Source of the DNA: Pyrocephalus nanus
Lineage: Eukaryota > Chordata > Aves > Passeriformes > Tyrannidae
Assembly: GCA_038380795.1 (NCBI GenBank)
Contig: CM076259.1
Location: 78,065,724-78,129,723, forward strand
Direction: 5' to 3'
DNA length: 64,000 nucleotides
The position numbers and the translations under genes were made by a program. Every line of letters starts with the position of its first letter. The stretch's first letter is position 1. Below are positions 1-13,605 of the stretch, one piece after another. The notes under the pieces are model-generated. The model saw nothing but the letters and a program-made list of their open reading frames with translations, ran no database searches and was not told the DNA's origin.

Positions 1-2366
1 AGAGAATTTCCAGGCTAGTACTTTTATTCTTCTTTGGTTAGACCCAAATCTGTTGGCGTAATAAAGCCAAATTTGTAAGCCACGTATCAGAGAATCCCAA
101 TTATCTTAACAATGGCTGTAAAGAATAATAATATTCTTTAAGTGCTTAATAAAATATGCAGATGCACAACACTGTGGTATCTTTCTGGTCCTGCTTTTGT
201 CTATTACAGTAGATTTTGCGAAGTTGAATGACAGTTACATTTGGTGCTCAAAAATAATAGAAGCTACAGTAAGTGAGATGGAAATAAAGAAGTTGAGTTG
301 AAATGCTGCATAACTAGTTAAAGTGGAAGTCATTTGAAGTGTACATCTTGCTCGTATCTGTTGGATCTCTCTTAGGTGTAATCTGTCCTATGAGAAGTGT
401 GAGGAGTATCTCACATGAATAATCTCTGCCACATGTTAGTGTGAAGAGCTGTGCTGATGCTAAAATGATTAACTTCCCTTCAGTTTATACTTAAGCACAC
501 TAAATGTAAAAAGGAGAGAGACTAAAACTACAGCAAATAAAGTGTGAGCCACTGACAATTATATTCTTGCAAGCAGAAGAAAAAGGGGTCAAATGAGAAT
601 TTGTATTTTAGTACTAGAAAATATAAACACCTTTTATATCTGAGTGTTATGAAGCTTGTACAGGTATAGTCTTTAATTCTATGGATTACAGCTTCTGAAT
701 TGTAGCTGAAGTTAATTATTCTTTGCATGTATATGTGCTCCTCAATCGTTTGAACAGAAAGGGGTGAGATTTGAGCTCTTGAAGACTAACAGAGAGGATT
801 CAATTCCCTTGTCTCTTCAGGAACAGTCATGAAAATGTTAGACAGATGTGCTCAAATCCATGAACGCTGTCTTATTTTTTAAGTTGAGTTATTGTTTGCT
901 GAACAGTGTGTCTTTTCTTGCCAGCATAATAGAAAAAAATTGATCCTTTTTAATTAGGAAGGTGAATAAAAATCTTATCACTTGTAATATTTCTTTAGCT
1001 TTGTGGCACGAAAATCACTAATAAGGAGAGAGGTTTTTGGTGATTGCAATTCAGGAAAAGAATGACTTTTAAAAACTTGGAAAAATGCATGCCAGAAGTT
1101 AAAAGAGGAATTAGCTCATAAAACTTTGAATTCTTAAAATAAGCATGTTGCAATACTTAGACATGAGAAGAGTGACTGAGAAGTTTCTGAGCTGGTAATA
1201 AAGGCTGTTTTCATAGACAAGGAATGCATGTGATAAGAGCAGGCAATGCATTCAGGACTGTAGTACTGATTTGTTTTAAGGCTCTCACTATTAGGAGAGT
1301 TCTGTGAGGTTTATTGAATGACTTAGAGCTGCAATGATTTCCCTACTACTTGTACAGTAGTTATTTCTGCATTAGTATAATATAAATCAGTGTTGCCAAA
1401 AAAAAATTGTATAAGTTAATGCAGTATCAAATGTTTCCCTGTGATTGTCAGAAGGCTGTATTCTAAGAAAGGACTTGAAATAACTTATTGATGCTGTGGA
1501 TCAGCAGATCCTTTAAATGGAAATTAATTGGCAGCAGCTTAAGAGAGGAACATAAAATATCAGAGAATTTCTACCATGAGCCTTTCCCATACAAAGATCA
1601 TTTATCCCTCCTTCCAGTATAATGCAAAAAAACCAATAATATTTCTGTAATTGTTTGCTGCTGCTCAGTGAAAAAAAAAAATAAATTGAAAACAAGTTAA
1701 TTCTTTTCTGTACTTACATCTCTGTAGCTTCTTGGATCTTCTGAGGAGTTAAGGGCATTGACAGGATGGCTTGACTGCGAAAGTTTACCCTTGCACATTG
1801 TTCTCAAGAGTGATTACGTTAGTCTCTCTTGTGGGAGGGGTAGTTTTTTTTCAAGTGCTTAAAAAAAAACCCTGTTTGTGTGCTGGTCTTGATTTGCTGC
1901 CGACTTTTTTATGGGATGTGAAAGCATCTATTTTTGATCCTTTTACAATTAGTCTGTTCAAAGAGAGTAATTAGAAACAACACTTCCGCCTCCCCTCCGA
2001 AGTTACGCGTTACTGACTTTCATAGAAGGGACTTTACCCAGAGGTTTACTTGAGTTGATTGTTTAATTGCTGACCAACTAAAATACCTGTGATGTGTGAA
2101 AAACTTTGTTTATATGCATCTGCATTTAAAAATAAAATAATTTAAACTTAGTTTGATCAGTACATTCTTTAAGACTGCATCTTACCGATCAGATATGACG
2201 CAGCACAAGGAAACCTCAGAACTGAGACATACCGAGATGGTGCGTTAAAGCAGACATCTCAAACGCCCATGTGCATTCCCAGCACTGTTTTGGTATCATA
2301 ATGATGAGGATTTACAGAAATGCCTTACGAAGTGCCTTTGTAAGCTGTTTATTGCATTTTAAGCAG

Positions 2367-2367
<1 letters not shown>

Positions 2368-2399
<32 letters not shown>
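2368..2399. repeat. (AAT)n microsatellite
   Basis: An uninterrupted run of about ten AAT units in an AT-rich intron. It is a simple sequence repeat, likely length-polymorphic, with no sign of function. Confidence 0.95.
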
Positions 2400-5300
2400 A
2401 CATAAGATTAATGCATTAAAGATAAAGAACTTTTTAAACACAAATCTGATTCCCCTAAAATAATATTGATAAGAAAGAGTGGCTAGGAAGTAGGAAAGGA
2501 CTGGGATGTCAAATTGTGAGGTAACCCATTGTTACCTGAAATAACCTTGTTTCTGGGTGAAGAACATAGATCTAAGAGTTAAATTGTGTGTTTGTTAAAA
2601 AGGTTTTGAAGATCAGAGATAGACGGAAAATCCTGTCCTTTGCTGTTAGAGACAGTGGTTGAGAGTTACCTGGGATTTTCCCCAAAAACTGATACTGATC
2701 GTTCATGACTACGAAAGACTATTTTTCTTTAAAATGACCTCATTTAGTGGCCTGATTTTTAAAGAACCAGCAAGTAGGCATGATGAGGTTATTTTTGGCA
2801 GGTCCAACCCATGCAGAGAGGGTGGGATGCATCTTTGGAAATGTTAGGGCTGTGTTCACAGCACAAGCCTTGGCTGACATTGTAGTGGTGGAGGTGTGCA
2901 GAGATATGATCTCAACTAACACGTTCATCTCATCAGAAAGCCTACAGTAAATGCAGATCTAAGGATAAACTTTACTAAATGCACTTTGTTTTATGGGAAA
3001 TGTTTTTTTTGTAGCAGAACATAGAGCCTTGAGAGCTACTTTTGTGCCTATTTGGAGCATTAGGTTGGCACTACACGCTGGTTTTTCTGGTGTTGAACTC
3101 CAATTGCACATGGCTTGATTCCCCTTAGATGCCAGGGAGCTTTCAGCTCCTCAGTCTTTATAGAACATTCATCTTCTAACACTAGATTCAAAAAGTCTGT
3201 GGGAGAATTTTCCAGTTCTTATTATGGATTTTTTCCTTTCTTGTTTTTGAATAATTTTTTGATTATTCAGTTTCATCAGATAGTAGGATCTCTTAAATGA
3301 AGTAATGAACATTAAGGACTGTTTAAAGGGAAATTGCACAGAGAACTTGCTTCATATGTACGCAAAATAATACCACAATGTGGTTCCCTGTCCAGCACCA
3401 AAAATATGCTACAGAAATGGGAAATTTCAAGATACACAGTCATGTAGTAGTCTTTGCTTGAGGGCTGACATTAGTACCACAGCTTCTTATTAAAGGAAAT
3501 GTTTATTTCAAAATAGTGTTACCATTATAAAATAATACCAATGTTTCCTGTTCTGATCTGATAAAATATCGCCTTCCTTTGATTAAGATACAGTAGTAGA
3601 TTGTACCCTTTGAGTCATACTGGTGTATTAGCTACCAATCCAGCCTAGCATGTTGTCATATTAGTTGCTTGAGCTAAATGGTACAGGTTGCTTTCTTTCA
3701 CTCACTGTTTATCCTTCTAGCTGTTTGTTTTCTGTTCTAATGCAGCTGCTGTTTCTCCAATATCTGTTTGACTGTCCCAGGATTTGAACATTTAAATGAG
3801 ATTGTGTGGTGTCTTAGAAAGTGTTATGTATATTTGATTTTACCATATATATGCAAACACATACCGGTTTACTTTTGGCATGCAAGGCAGGTAACATGGA
3901 ACTGAGCAGTTTATGGAATGGATGGTTGGATAGTCCTGGCATTAAAAATTAAAGCTTTTTTTAGGATAGATGCCTGACTTCTTTCTTGAGAGGATTGTAA
4001 AGTGTTGGTTGCTTGCTTGCTTGGTCTCATATTTTAATGAACTCAAAGTTGCAGTGATTCTGCAGAGATATTCATGGACAGGAAGATCTTTTCCCCTCCA
4101 AATGCACAACTTCAAGTTTTTGATTTTTTTTTCTCTGCTTTCTTCTTGCTTTCCTGTGAAATATCAACAGTTAGATGAGTACAGGATAACACAGCCTAAT
4201 GCTTTGCTGGTATTGAGAGGCATCAGGCAATGGGGTGTCCTGCTCATGTGTATTGAAAGGGTTGGGTGCAATAGATGGTTCCTTTGAGTCCTGGGCTCCA
4301 GCAGGCAGAGGAACCCAACTATCAAGGGTGGTCCACAGAGTTACTTAATTTTAAAGAATGGTATTGAGAATATTTAACACGTTCAGAATAAAGGCTGGCA
4401 CCTTAAGTGTAATATGGCAGTGTCTGGACAGCCTGTAGGAAGACAGATCACTGAAGTAATTTAGTAACTTGAATTGCAAGTGCACTGTTTACCTGTCTGT
4501 ATTATCTGCAGCTGTTTTTATAAGTGGTATTTTTAGTCCCCCAAAAAATATATGGTCATGACTTTGTCAGTTTAGTGGTTTTTTTGAAGAACTTGAATGA
4601 AGAAAAACACAGCACCACAGTTAGTAAGTGTAGTGAGTCACTCAGAATAAAATAGCGCGTTATTTCTGCAAATTTAATCCCACAGAACTTCCATTGACAA
4701 CAGCAAGTACTTTTTGCAGAAGTAGCATTTACCTTTCTGACCCCCGTTCTTGCATTTTAGAACCATTTTTTTTCTACTTTTTGCATATATTTACTAATGT
4801 TAAATACTTTATTTTAGTCTGCATCTACCAGTCATCCTTCTATACTTTAAGTAATCTGTTTCTCTTATGAGAAGTACTTGCCCCTGATTTTTTTCTTCTC
4901 TACCAGTAATTTACATCTCTGATTTATTTTTTTCAAGGATACTGGTTCCACATGTTTTGGGTTTTTTTCTGTGCAAAACCAATCTGATCACTTCATATGA
5001 TGTAGAATCTTCCCATCTGGTCTGCTGTGTTTGTGTTTCACTGCAAATATTGACATTTACCGTGGTCTTCGAAAGGAGGATACAATTGTTGTAGAGCCTG
5101 CTACTACAGTACATCTTTGTGATGGACATGGTATCCATATAGAGTGTTCAAACTCTAGAAATCAATCTTTTACATTTTAGAGTTTTCTATTTTGTTAAAG
5201 AATTTTATTTTCTAGCCCACATGACTGAAATTAACTTCCTAAACCTGAAGTGGGTATAAACTCAGTTTAGAGTCAGCATGTATTTATGTCTGTGGCCCTT

Positions 5301-5595
5301 CTTTGCACACAGACATCTCAGGTTTCCAGTAGAAGTTCATCATGGCACTGGAAAGGGTGTTCCTGGTTTTCTCATAGTACAAGAAGAAAGGGCTGGGATG
5401 AAGGTCTCTGCAAAAGTAGAGAAGAGAGGATTGAAAGACATTAGGGGAAAAGGAAAGAGGAAAAGAGAGAAGTGAAGAAAAAGAGAGAATTGAAGTAGTC
5501 CTTCAGGGTATTCCACTTGTAGATGTTGAGTCTGATAGATGCTACCAAATAAGTTTAATTAACACAACTGAAGGAGTTAAGAACCAGTCCTTTTA

Positions 5596-6640
5596 TTTAC
5601 ACTACAAATACAAATTTGTTTTCTAACCAGTCTATGCCATTGCACAAGGTTGTTTCAGCCCAAGTGGAAGACTCTGCAGTTACTTTTGTTGAACTCCCTA
5701 AGATTCCTGTCATCCCATTTCTCCACCTCACCGAGCAATGTCTGAATGCAGTCCTGCTCACCAAAATATTCACTGCTCCCTCCGATTTGATGACATTCAC
5801 TAGCTTGTTGAGAGTGCACTCTGTTGCATCATCCATGTTGTTTAATAGAGACTGTGAATTGTGTTCATCCCAGTATGGGTCCCTGATGGAAACTCCTAGT
5901 AACTGGCTGCCACTTGAAGTTCGTGTTTCTGGTCAGAACCCTTTGAGTCCAGCAGTGTAGCCAGATTCCCTCGAATCTGCTTATACAGTGCATATCTCCC
6001 CAGTTTTATTTCAAGGGCACAAGAGGAGACCAAGTCGAAGGCCACCCTAAGGTCAGAGTGTACAAAATTTGCCATCTTTGCCTTCCTTATCCAGAGCACC
6101 AGAGTCACTTTTGTTAAATCCATATGGGATACTAGCAGCCTCCTCGTTCATCATGTGGCTGGCAACAGTTTCTAGGAGATTTGCTCTGTAACTTTCCCAG
6201 GGATAGAGGTAAGGCTTGTAGCTACCTGAATCCTCTTCTTGCCCTCCTTGAAGATGGGTGTGGCATTTCCTTTTTTCCGGCCATCAGGAACCTGCCCTGA
6301 TCACCATGACATTTCAGTGACATAGCATTCATCACCTCCCTCAGAACCCTGAGGTACATCTTATCTGAACGTTTTGGCTCTTCTATGACCAGTTGGACTC
6401 AAGAGCCTCCAAAATGTCTTTCTTTACAGCAGGTGTTGCTCCAGTCCCACAGGAGGCCCAGGGACCTGCGAGGTTTGAAGGCAAAACTAACCAATGCATT
6501 GTTTTTCTTCGTGTCCTTTGTCACTGGGTCCCTTTTTTCACCAGACAGTAAGCCCATGTTTTCTGTAACCATCCTTTTATTGTGCCTTACTTTGTCAGCC
6601 GTATTCCAGTATTCTTGTGTGGATAACATCTGTGGATAAA
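5596..6640 (-). mobile_element. CR1 LINE fragment, reverse transcriptase region, degenerate
   Basis: The minus strand translates, with frame breaks, into pieces of CR1 ORF2 in the expected order. Reading from 6640 downwards there is a block like ENMGLL..GEKRDPVTKDTKK upstream of the RT, then FKKG-like and NYRPVSL-like text near 6.2 kb, a FDLVSS..LEIKLGRYAL block near 6.0 kb, ATECTLNKL near 5.8 kb (where CR1 has the catalytic FADD, here lost), and a final WAETTLCNGIDWLE block near 5.6 kb. Stops, frameshifts and loss of the catalytic aspartates show that it is dead. It is 5'-truncated and also lacks the usual 3' tail. Its divergence suggests an older insertion than the other CR1 copies in the window. 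Exact ends are approximate. Confidence 0.8.
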
Positions 6641-7050
6641 CAGCATCCCCCTACAGAGATTCTAAAATAAGGCATTGAAAATTCTGAAGGCAACAGAAAA
6701 TATTAATGGAAATTTTCAAAGTACAGAATTATATAAAGAAGGTTGAGGGTGAAAGTTTAAAATTAATTGGAATAAATTTTCACGCAGTGGATTCACCTGT
6801 ACAAATGAGTTTCACACAGTACTTTAAAGGGCATTAGTTTTGACATTAAAAAAAAAAAAAAAGATACCTGAATGGATATTTGTGTAGTAATTATTTATAT
6901 TAGATGTAAACTCAGTCTAGAAAACAAGCACTTATGTCTTTAGGGGCATACCTTTGTGGTACCTACAAACTTAGTGTTTTAGGAGGAAAGGTCCATCACT
7001 AGGTTTCCTCTAGATTCTTGGGTACTGAGCAGTGTCAGACACTGGACTTT

Positions 7051-7077
7051 GAAATTACAGAAATTACAGAAATTACA
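7051..7077. repeat. Short tandem repeat, 9-bp unit x3
   Basis: Three consecutive copies of the nonamer AAATTACAG, the last ending AAATTACAC. It is a small tandem duplication in an intron. Confidence 0.8.
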
Positions 7078-9014
7078 CGGATCACTGCCCTGGACTAGGG
7101 TGTTGCTTATTGTGGTCTCTGTTGTCATTAATGGTGAATATTAACATTTAAGAAACCTGTCAACATGCTCTAATCTCTATTTAAAATGAACTCACAGTTA
7201 AAATGAACTTGGGAAATTCCTGTTTGTACTTTCCCATCTTATGATTGAGTGCACTCTTGCATGTGAAGTCTCTGTGTCTGACTCACTGCTTATCACAGGA
7301 GCAATTAAACCTGAAAAGCATGACACAGTTTTGGTATTCTCTCAGGTCATTTGGTCAGAGTAGAAAGAAATAATTTAAAATTACTTTTCTAAGAAGAGAA
7401 AAGATACATTTTCTTTGGTTTTCTTCTATTTTCTCTTGTAAAACCTGATTTATTCAGTTAATGTTGTCTACAATGGAATAACTTCTGATGAAGAATTATT
7501 TTTGCATGTGGCTCTCTTATAGCCTTTCAGCCCCTACATTTATTTCAAGAATGTGTTGTGTGGGTTTGTAGAGGTGTGTTCCTGAAAAATGTTCCTAGCA
7601 TTCTGTGTACATTCAGGTGCATCTGACTGAGTGTCAAATGGATGGTACTAAAAATGCATGTATAATTAAATGGTATTTAAGTCTTCAGAAGCTTTTCAGT
7701 AAGCTGAACTTCAAATATAACAAATAAAATTATAGTGAAATTCTCTTAAGCCACTGCCCATTAAAGAAGTAAAAATTATATTTGAGGGTTTTTTTCATAT
7801 CTGTAGGTGTGGCATTTGGCAGTTATTCGGGAAATGTAAGTTTTAGTATTCAATCCATCATTTCACATATATTCCTCTTATCGATATTTCCTCTGGAAGG
7901 GAAATGTCTTCTTGAGTGAACACTTCTAATTATTTAGGTCCTGGTTTGTGCCGTTTGCAGAATTCACACTGGGTACAAAAAGATCACTTTCATGTAAATG
8001 CCCACAGAAACCGCAATTCTTGAAAGTTTTGATAAGCACTGAAAAATTGCCCCATGGAGCATCCCGCACCAGTGGGACACAGGACAGCACAGAGGATTCA
8101 GCTGGGGCAGATGTGCACTTTGATGATGGCTTCGCCTGCCTGCTGCCCCTATCTGGCTGCCTGCAGGTCCCACCACCACAGCTCCGCCAGTGGAGCAGGT
8201 TGTGTCTGTTTGAAGGACCTTTGTTCCTTCCCCTTCTCCATCTCAGGAAGTCTTTTTCTCTTAGAATCTCCTATATTCATGCCTTTGGGTGTTTTATGGT
8301 GAGGAACGTGAGTTTTGTATCTGAGTGTCTGAATGAAGTGCACTAGTTAGTGTTCATAAGATCAGTCTAGGCGTCTGGTCATTGCAAAAAGTGCTTGAAG
8401 TCTGAAAGTATATTAAACTCCTTCCAATGATGGTTTAGAAACTTAAACATCTTGTATTGTGATTAAGATGAGGAACCCTAAAGGAAGTTTTACTTGTTGG
8501 GCCATGGAAGTCACTGGCAAAGAGAAGTTAAATCAAACTGTCGATATTCACATCTGGGATACTGCAGTCTGTTGGCAATCCTCCAAGAGTTTAAGCCTGG
8601 GTAAATTACAGGACCTTAGGTTCATAAGTGAAGTGGTTTCCTTAACCTTTTGGGAAAGGTATAGTCCTTACCACTTGCCCATTTGAATCTGAGGTTTTTT
8701 TCTGATGCAGAAGATTACTGCTGTTCTTGTTGTGTGCTTTGTTTTATAGAAACAGTCTGCTGTTAGACTAAATATGTTGCCTTCTCTTCTGCCTCCAGTC
8801 CTAAGTATTTGAAAATAAAATACTCTTTGTCACATGTTCTTATTTGCTAATGCATTCCTTGAATGACACAAGGATCTAATTGTTGATTCCCAAGGAAGAC
8901 CTTTGTTTGAAGAGGTGGTATTACATTTTGATTGTTATTTACTTAGAATTAATGTGTTTTTTTGACACTACTGTTGCTACTATCATTCTTACACCTGTAT
9001 CTTTCTCTTTGCAG

Positions 9015-9138
9015 CCTGGGTCCTGTATTTGCACTGTTTGTTCCATTTTATTCCTCCATTCCAAGAGTGCAGGTGACACAAGTATTAGGCTACTTTTCTA
9101 TCACAAACAAGTCTCTGGTCTACATACTGGGTTTACAG
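9015..9138 (+). CDS. UBAC2: UBAC2 coding exon (membrane domain)
   Basis: UBAC2 is a multi-pass ER membrane protein with a rhomboid/derlin-like membrane domain and a C-terminal UBA domain. It works with FAF2/UBXD8 and the E3 ligase AMFR/gp78 in ER-associated degradation and lipid droplet control. This exon starts after a CTTTGCAG acceptor and ends at CAG followed by gtatgg. Its first base completes a split codon, and the next 41 codons read LGPVFALFVPFYSSIPRVQV and then a TNKSLVYILGLQ segment, very close to the human protein around residues 130-170. The exon is 124 bp and ends in phase 0, so it joins the next exon directly. The segment contributes membrane helices. The assignment rests on recognising the human protein, and all five exons fit it in order. 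Confidence 0.95.
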
Positions 9139-11015
9139 GTATGGTGTGTACTTGCTTGTTCATCTTTTAAAGAATTGCCAATGTAGTAGTTAGTATTTCT
9201 GTATATTTGTCAATGAATTTTGATGTTTCTTCATGTATGATTTGACATTTTAGTTACTAACTATCCCATCATCTAAAATACAGAAAAACATGTTACTGGT
9301 ATGCTGAGAAGGTGGGCAAGTGATCTGTCCTTATGTCGTCTTACATGGGAAAAAATAACAGGCAATTCTTCAATTTATGGGGTTTTTTTTGGTCAGCAAA
9401 ATGAACTAGGTGAAAAGAGATTAAAACAGAACCTGATGTAAGGCATACGTATCTTTCACCTTTTTAGTTTGCTTATGTTCTTGATTTTGTTTATTTTTTT
9501 CTGTCTTTTAGAGCTCAAACAAAGCTCTAGAATATAGTATTTTTTCTATGGTGAGACTGTTGGTAAATAATCAAGGTTTGGCTGCATTTCACTTTTATAT
9601 AGGTTAATATTATTTGCATAACCTGCATTACCACATGACAGGTACTTGGAAGTCGTGTAACATAGAACACAGCAATATCATATAGTATTCTGTGAAATAT
9701 GACTGGAAAAATATAGATACTTGGTATAGAAAGGCAGTAGTTGTTCAAAAAACAATAAAAAAAAATCCCCAGCAGCCTAGGAATGAATGGACACTTGTGT
9801 CACAACCTGAATTATGAAACGGTAGATGTGCAAACTTATGAGAAATTAGATTTGGTTTTATGCATTCTGGGGAGTCAAAAGTAGCTCTGGCACTAGGAAT
9901 GGAAAGCACTGTAGTTATGTGAAGTGTCGTAGAGAGTACTTCAGAATGAATGGTCAGGTTCAGAACACTGACTTGTGCTCCATATGAATGTTTCATTCGT
10001 CCTCTTTGCTGTTTAGCCTTTGGTTTCCTTCCGTTTCTGCTCCAACACCTTACTCTCTTGATCTTTCAGAAATCTTGTTTCTTCTCTTCTGAACCTACCA
10101 ATACCACTATTATCCTAGTCTTTGGGAAAGCCGTGATAGTGTCTGACCTCTTTTCCATTGTGTCCTTTGCCTTTTGCTTTCATACACACACCACCTCCAG
10201 TACAGATCACTGCCATTACTAACCCCCATATCTTTGTGGGATCTTTCCCTCCTGCTCACAGAACAGCCATCACACAGAGGCTGAGGGAAGTCTCATTTGC
10301 CTTCTCGTAATTTGGAAATTCTGCCCTTATTTCTCTTTCTGTAGTCAGAAGTCTAGGAGGAAGGTGTTCTCATGATTCATTCAGCATCATGCAGAACTGT
10401 TTCAGTAACCAGTATCAGTCTAATTTCCAGCCCATTTTTCCAGCTGGTAATAAACTGATCACTTCTCCAGGTGATCAATCACATACTTTCCTAGAAGCAA
10501 TGGGCTGCCCTGTTGGCTTATCAGGATTTTTTTTTAAAAAATTCACTCCCACTTATTTCAGTGATTTCATGTCAGCAAGTATGTGACTTTATTTTTTTAT
10601 TTTGATGCTCATGTCTAGTCTCTCTGTGTCTGCATGTCCGAGAGCTTCACTTGCAGTGCCTGCCCTGCTTGGAACTCTTCTCCTGTTGCTGCTGAGTCAT
10701 TTCCGTTGCTTCAGTCTGTCTTTCAGACTTGTTTTTCTGTGCAGCCTATAACTGACATCCTGTTATACTTAGCAAGCTATATGAAAATAAAATGTATTGT
10801 TCTGTAGAAGGACAACAATTGTTGGATCCTGTGTTTTTTCCCCTTTGCTACGTTTGGAATGCATCTTTTTTTAATGTTAAACTGAATTTTAACAGAGGTA
10901 AATGTCTGACATCTTCCATTACTATGCATAGCCTATATACAATGTTGCAATTTAGTAATTCAGATAGCAACAGCTTTGTAGAATTAAAGTTTTAATCCCT
11001 GCTCTTGTCTTCTAG
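9139..11015 (+). other. UBAC2 intron
   Basis: GT-AG intron of about 1.9 kb, AT-rich, ending in the acceptor GTCTTCTAG. I see no repeat family or other gene inside it. Confidence 0.85.
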
Positions 11016-11063
11016 CTCTTAACCTCTGGTTCCTACATCTGGATTTTAGCCTTAAGTGGATTG
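11016..11063 (+). CDS. UBAC2: UBAC2 small coding exon (membrane helix)
   Basis: A 48-bp exon of 16 codons reading LLTSGSYIWILALSGL, matching the hydrophobic SGSYIWIVAISGL segment of human UBAC2. It lies between a TCTTCTAG acceptor and a gtaagtc donor. Both ends are phase 0, so skipping this exon would keep the frame but remove most of one membrane helix. It is too short to stand out as an open frame and was found by following the protein. Confidence 0.93.
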
Positions 11064-13582
11064 GTAAGTCTTACTGTTTTAGAAATCATGTGTTGCTTAA
11101 AACGCTCTGTTATGTGTGTAATCAGCACAGTATATTGGGACTCAAAAAGAACAGAAATTACTAAGTAACCTTTTGTGCTGGTAAGTAGAAAGTTTTCATC
11201 TTTAATTTTCAAAGGTGTAAAGCACTGACTAGCTGGTGATAAACTGACAGATAACAAAATTGCTGGGTAATATTTGCAGAGTGCCACTGCTCTCTGACTG
11301 TCTAGAATTAATTTACCTGCCATGGATATAGCTCTATACCCTCAACTATAAATGGGACTATTGAGGAAATGGTAAAAATGTTTACCCCATTTTTTTATTT
11401 TTTTTTTTTTAGTTTTCAGCAAGCCTTATTCCAAAAAGCAGCTTTAAATAACTTTGCTGTGAGGATTTTTCATGCTTTGCTGTTCTCCTAGGAGATCTGT
11501 AGTATAGCTGTTTCTCACTATGACAACAGCAGTAAGGGTGCAAAATCACTTTCTTCACACCAGTCAGATAAGGGAGGTGTGGTCTGTGTTTTTCCTTTCT
11601 GATTCTGTTCTTAGTACTAAGGCACTTAGTGCTAAAACAGATTGTACTAAATTTTCCAGATTGTTGGATACTCATAAGCTTCTTTTAAAATTATACAAAC
11701 TTAGAAATTAGGAGCTCAGACTCTGATTTCTTGGCCCAAAAGACTGTAACCTTTTTAAACAGCAAGAGTTAGTAACTTACAAAGAAGCTAATTATTAAGT
11801 TGATGGAACCTTAAGAACTCAAATTGTGCCTTGCTATTTAGAACCTACTAATTTGAATTCGCAGTGAGCTCAGAATGAAATGCACGTGGACACTTCACAT
11901 ATTGTTGCTGCAGCTCAGTAGTTTGATCTCTTACCATTTGCACTGACTGTTGCAAAATATGCTGTGAGTTTGCAGGATAACTGACAACAAGAGTGACAGA
12001 GCAGTAAACAGTGAAGTCTGTTCAGTAATTTGATCTGACTATAAATACTGATGAAAGCAGTGCAAGTAACAAACCAGAAATCTCTCCTGGAAATCAGCCC
12101 AAGCCTCTGTGCCCACCTAAAGATCTGTGACTTCCTCCAAACGCACTACCCTTCCTGTTACTCTTCTGGCTCTTTTAATAGCCCTTCCTTTTGAACAGGT
12201 GTTCATTAGAGAGGGAAGGAAAGGAAAGAAATGGAAAGGCATTTTAACTCCCTGTTTTCCTGGTGACAGAAGCTGTATGTATATATTTGGTTATACAGAA
12301 CAGCTCAAATATTTTTTTCATAATATATTATGCAGTTCTCGTTTTAATCCCCTTTTAATATAAAGTTTTGTTCAGCCATATAATGCAACTTTCAAAGTAT
12401 TCTTTTTTTATAAATTAGCTTTTTTTTTAGTTGCAGGTTAACAGTATATTTTACTTAGGTATAAATCCATAGGATTAAATTACTTTCTCTGTGTCAAAGG
12501 AAGGCTAAAAAAATAATTTGAAGTTTTCATATTGCTTCAGTCAGCATGAATTAAGTCATCATCAATGATGATGTGTTATAAGTCTCAATTTTTTCCACAG
12601 CAAGTGGAGAGCTGCAGTCTACCACTTTGTAATAAGTGCTACAATTTGGAAAGAAGTTCATGTCCTGAATTTTAGCCATTTTTTTTGCACAGCATGTCTG
12701 CCACACATCTGTGAATTAAAAGTCTCTTTTTCTCCTCTGTTAGAAATTAAAATTTGGCATCTTTTGAGAAAACTTGATAAATAAATAAAATTTCACAGTA
12801 TAATAAATAATCTGAAGAAGGATATGAAACACTGTGAAGGTGCCTTTTAGCACTACAACTGTAGTTACTTGATAGTGTACGTATATGTAAAATTGCAGAA
12901 ATAAACGGATTGTCAAATCAATGTTAAGTCATTCCAACAACCTGTATTTTATAGTTTTTATTACTCTCAAATATTTTTCTAAGTTACTATATCTTTGTGG
13001 ATTCAAATTTTCATGTATTTGTACAAAAAGGCTGAGTAAATGTACAGACACCAAGTCAGAGAGGTGAGATGTTTAGTCACTAGTTCATTGCCGGTTAGAC
13101 ATTTCACTGTATTTTTAGTGATAAAGATCACTTACGCACTCTTATGAGTGTATTATGATGCTATCCTGTAATTTACTTTTTGTTGCACATCTGCTTATGT
13201 GGAAAATTAAAATGGATGGTACCAGCACAATTTCTGAATTGTTGTCACTTTCCACTTTCTCTTCACTGTGTGGTTTAGGTTTACCTAAATTCTAACAACT
13301 TATATTTAACTCATAATGAACACTCTTAGACTACATGCAGTCTGACTTTTCAGGTGCAGAATGTGGCCCTGGAGACTCTGTTCATCCATACTACTGCTGT
13401 TAAGACTTTACTGTGAATTCCAGGCAGGGTATAGGGCAATTGGAAATTATACTGCCTTTAGTTCTTGTTTTCATTGGCTTTAGGTGATGCCATCATTACA
13501 GAAATGTGTTTGCATGTGTGTATGAGTCTATGTTTGCAGGTAGGCATTAATGTAATATGCCTGGTGATAGGGAATTTTAGGC

Positions 13583-13605
13583 AATTTGTAGTTTGACTAC
13601 AAATT
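13583..13605. repeat. Perfect 10-bp inverted repeat
   Basis: AATTTGTAGT and ACTACAAATT are separated by TTG, forming a perfect short hairpin on either strand. It is AT-rich and probably chance or relic structure. Confidence 0.8.

Larger units (their letters stand above)
1..9014 (+). other. UBAC2 intron (3' part), no exon seen
   Basis: This AT-rich stretch precedes the first recognisable UBAC2 coding exon and ends in a polypyrimidine tract with an AG acceptor at 9013-9014. I looked for the preceding UBAC2 exon (the transmembrane part before the FALFVPFY block) and did not find it, so the region is read as one intron or as part of several. Besides an old antisense CR1 fragment near 5.6-6.6 kb and short simple repeats, I see nothing functional. 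All open frames here are short and have no recognisable family. Confidence 0.7.

Noticed and set aside
5616..5960. 114-codon + strand frame
   Set aside because: It is the antisense of the old CR1 fragment.
1..9014. Earlier UBAC2 exons
   Set aside because: I looked for coding text of the N-terminal membrane region before the first recognised exon and could not find it. They are probably upstream of the window.
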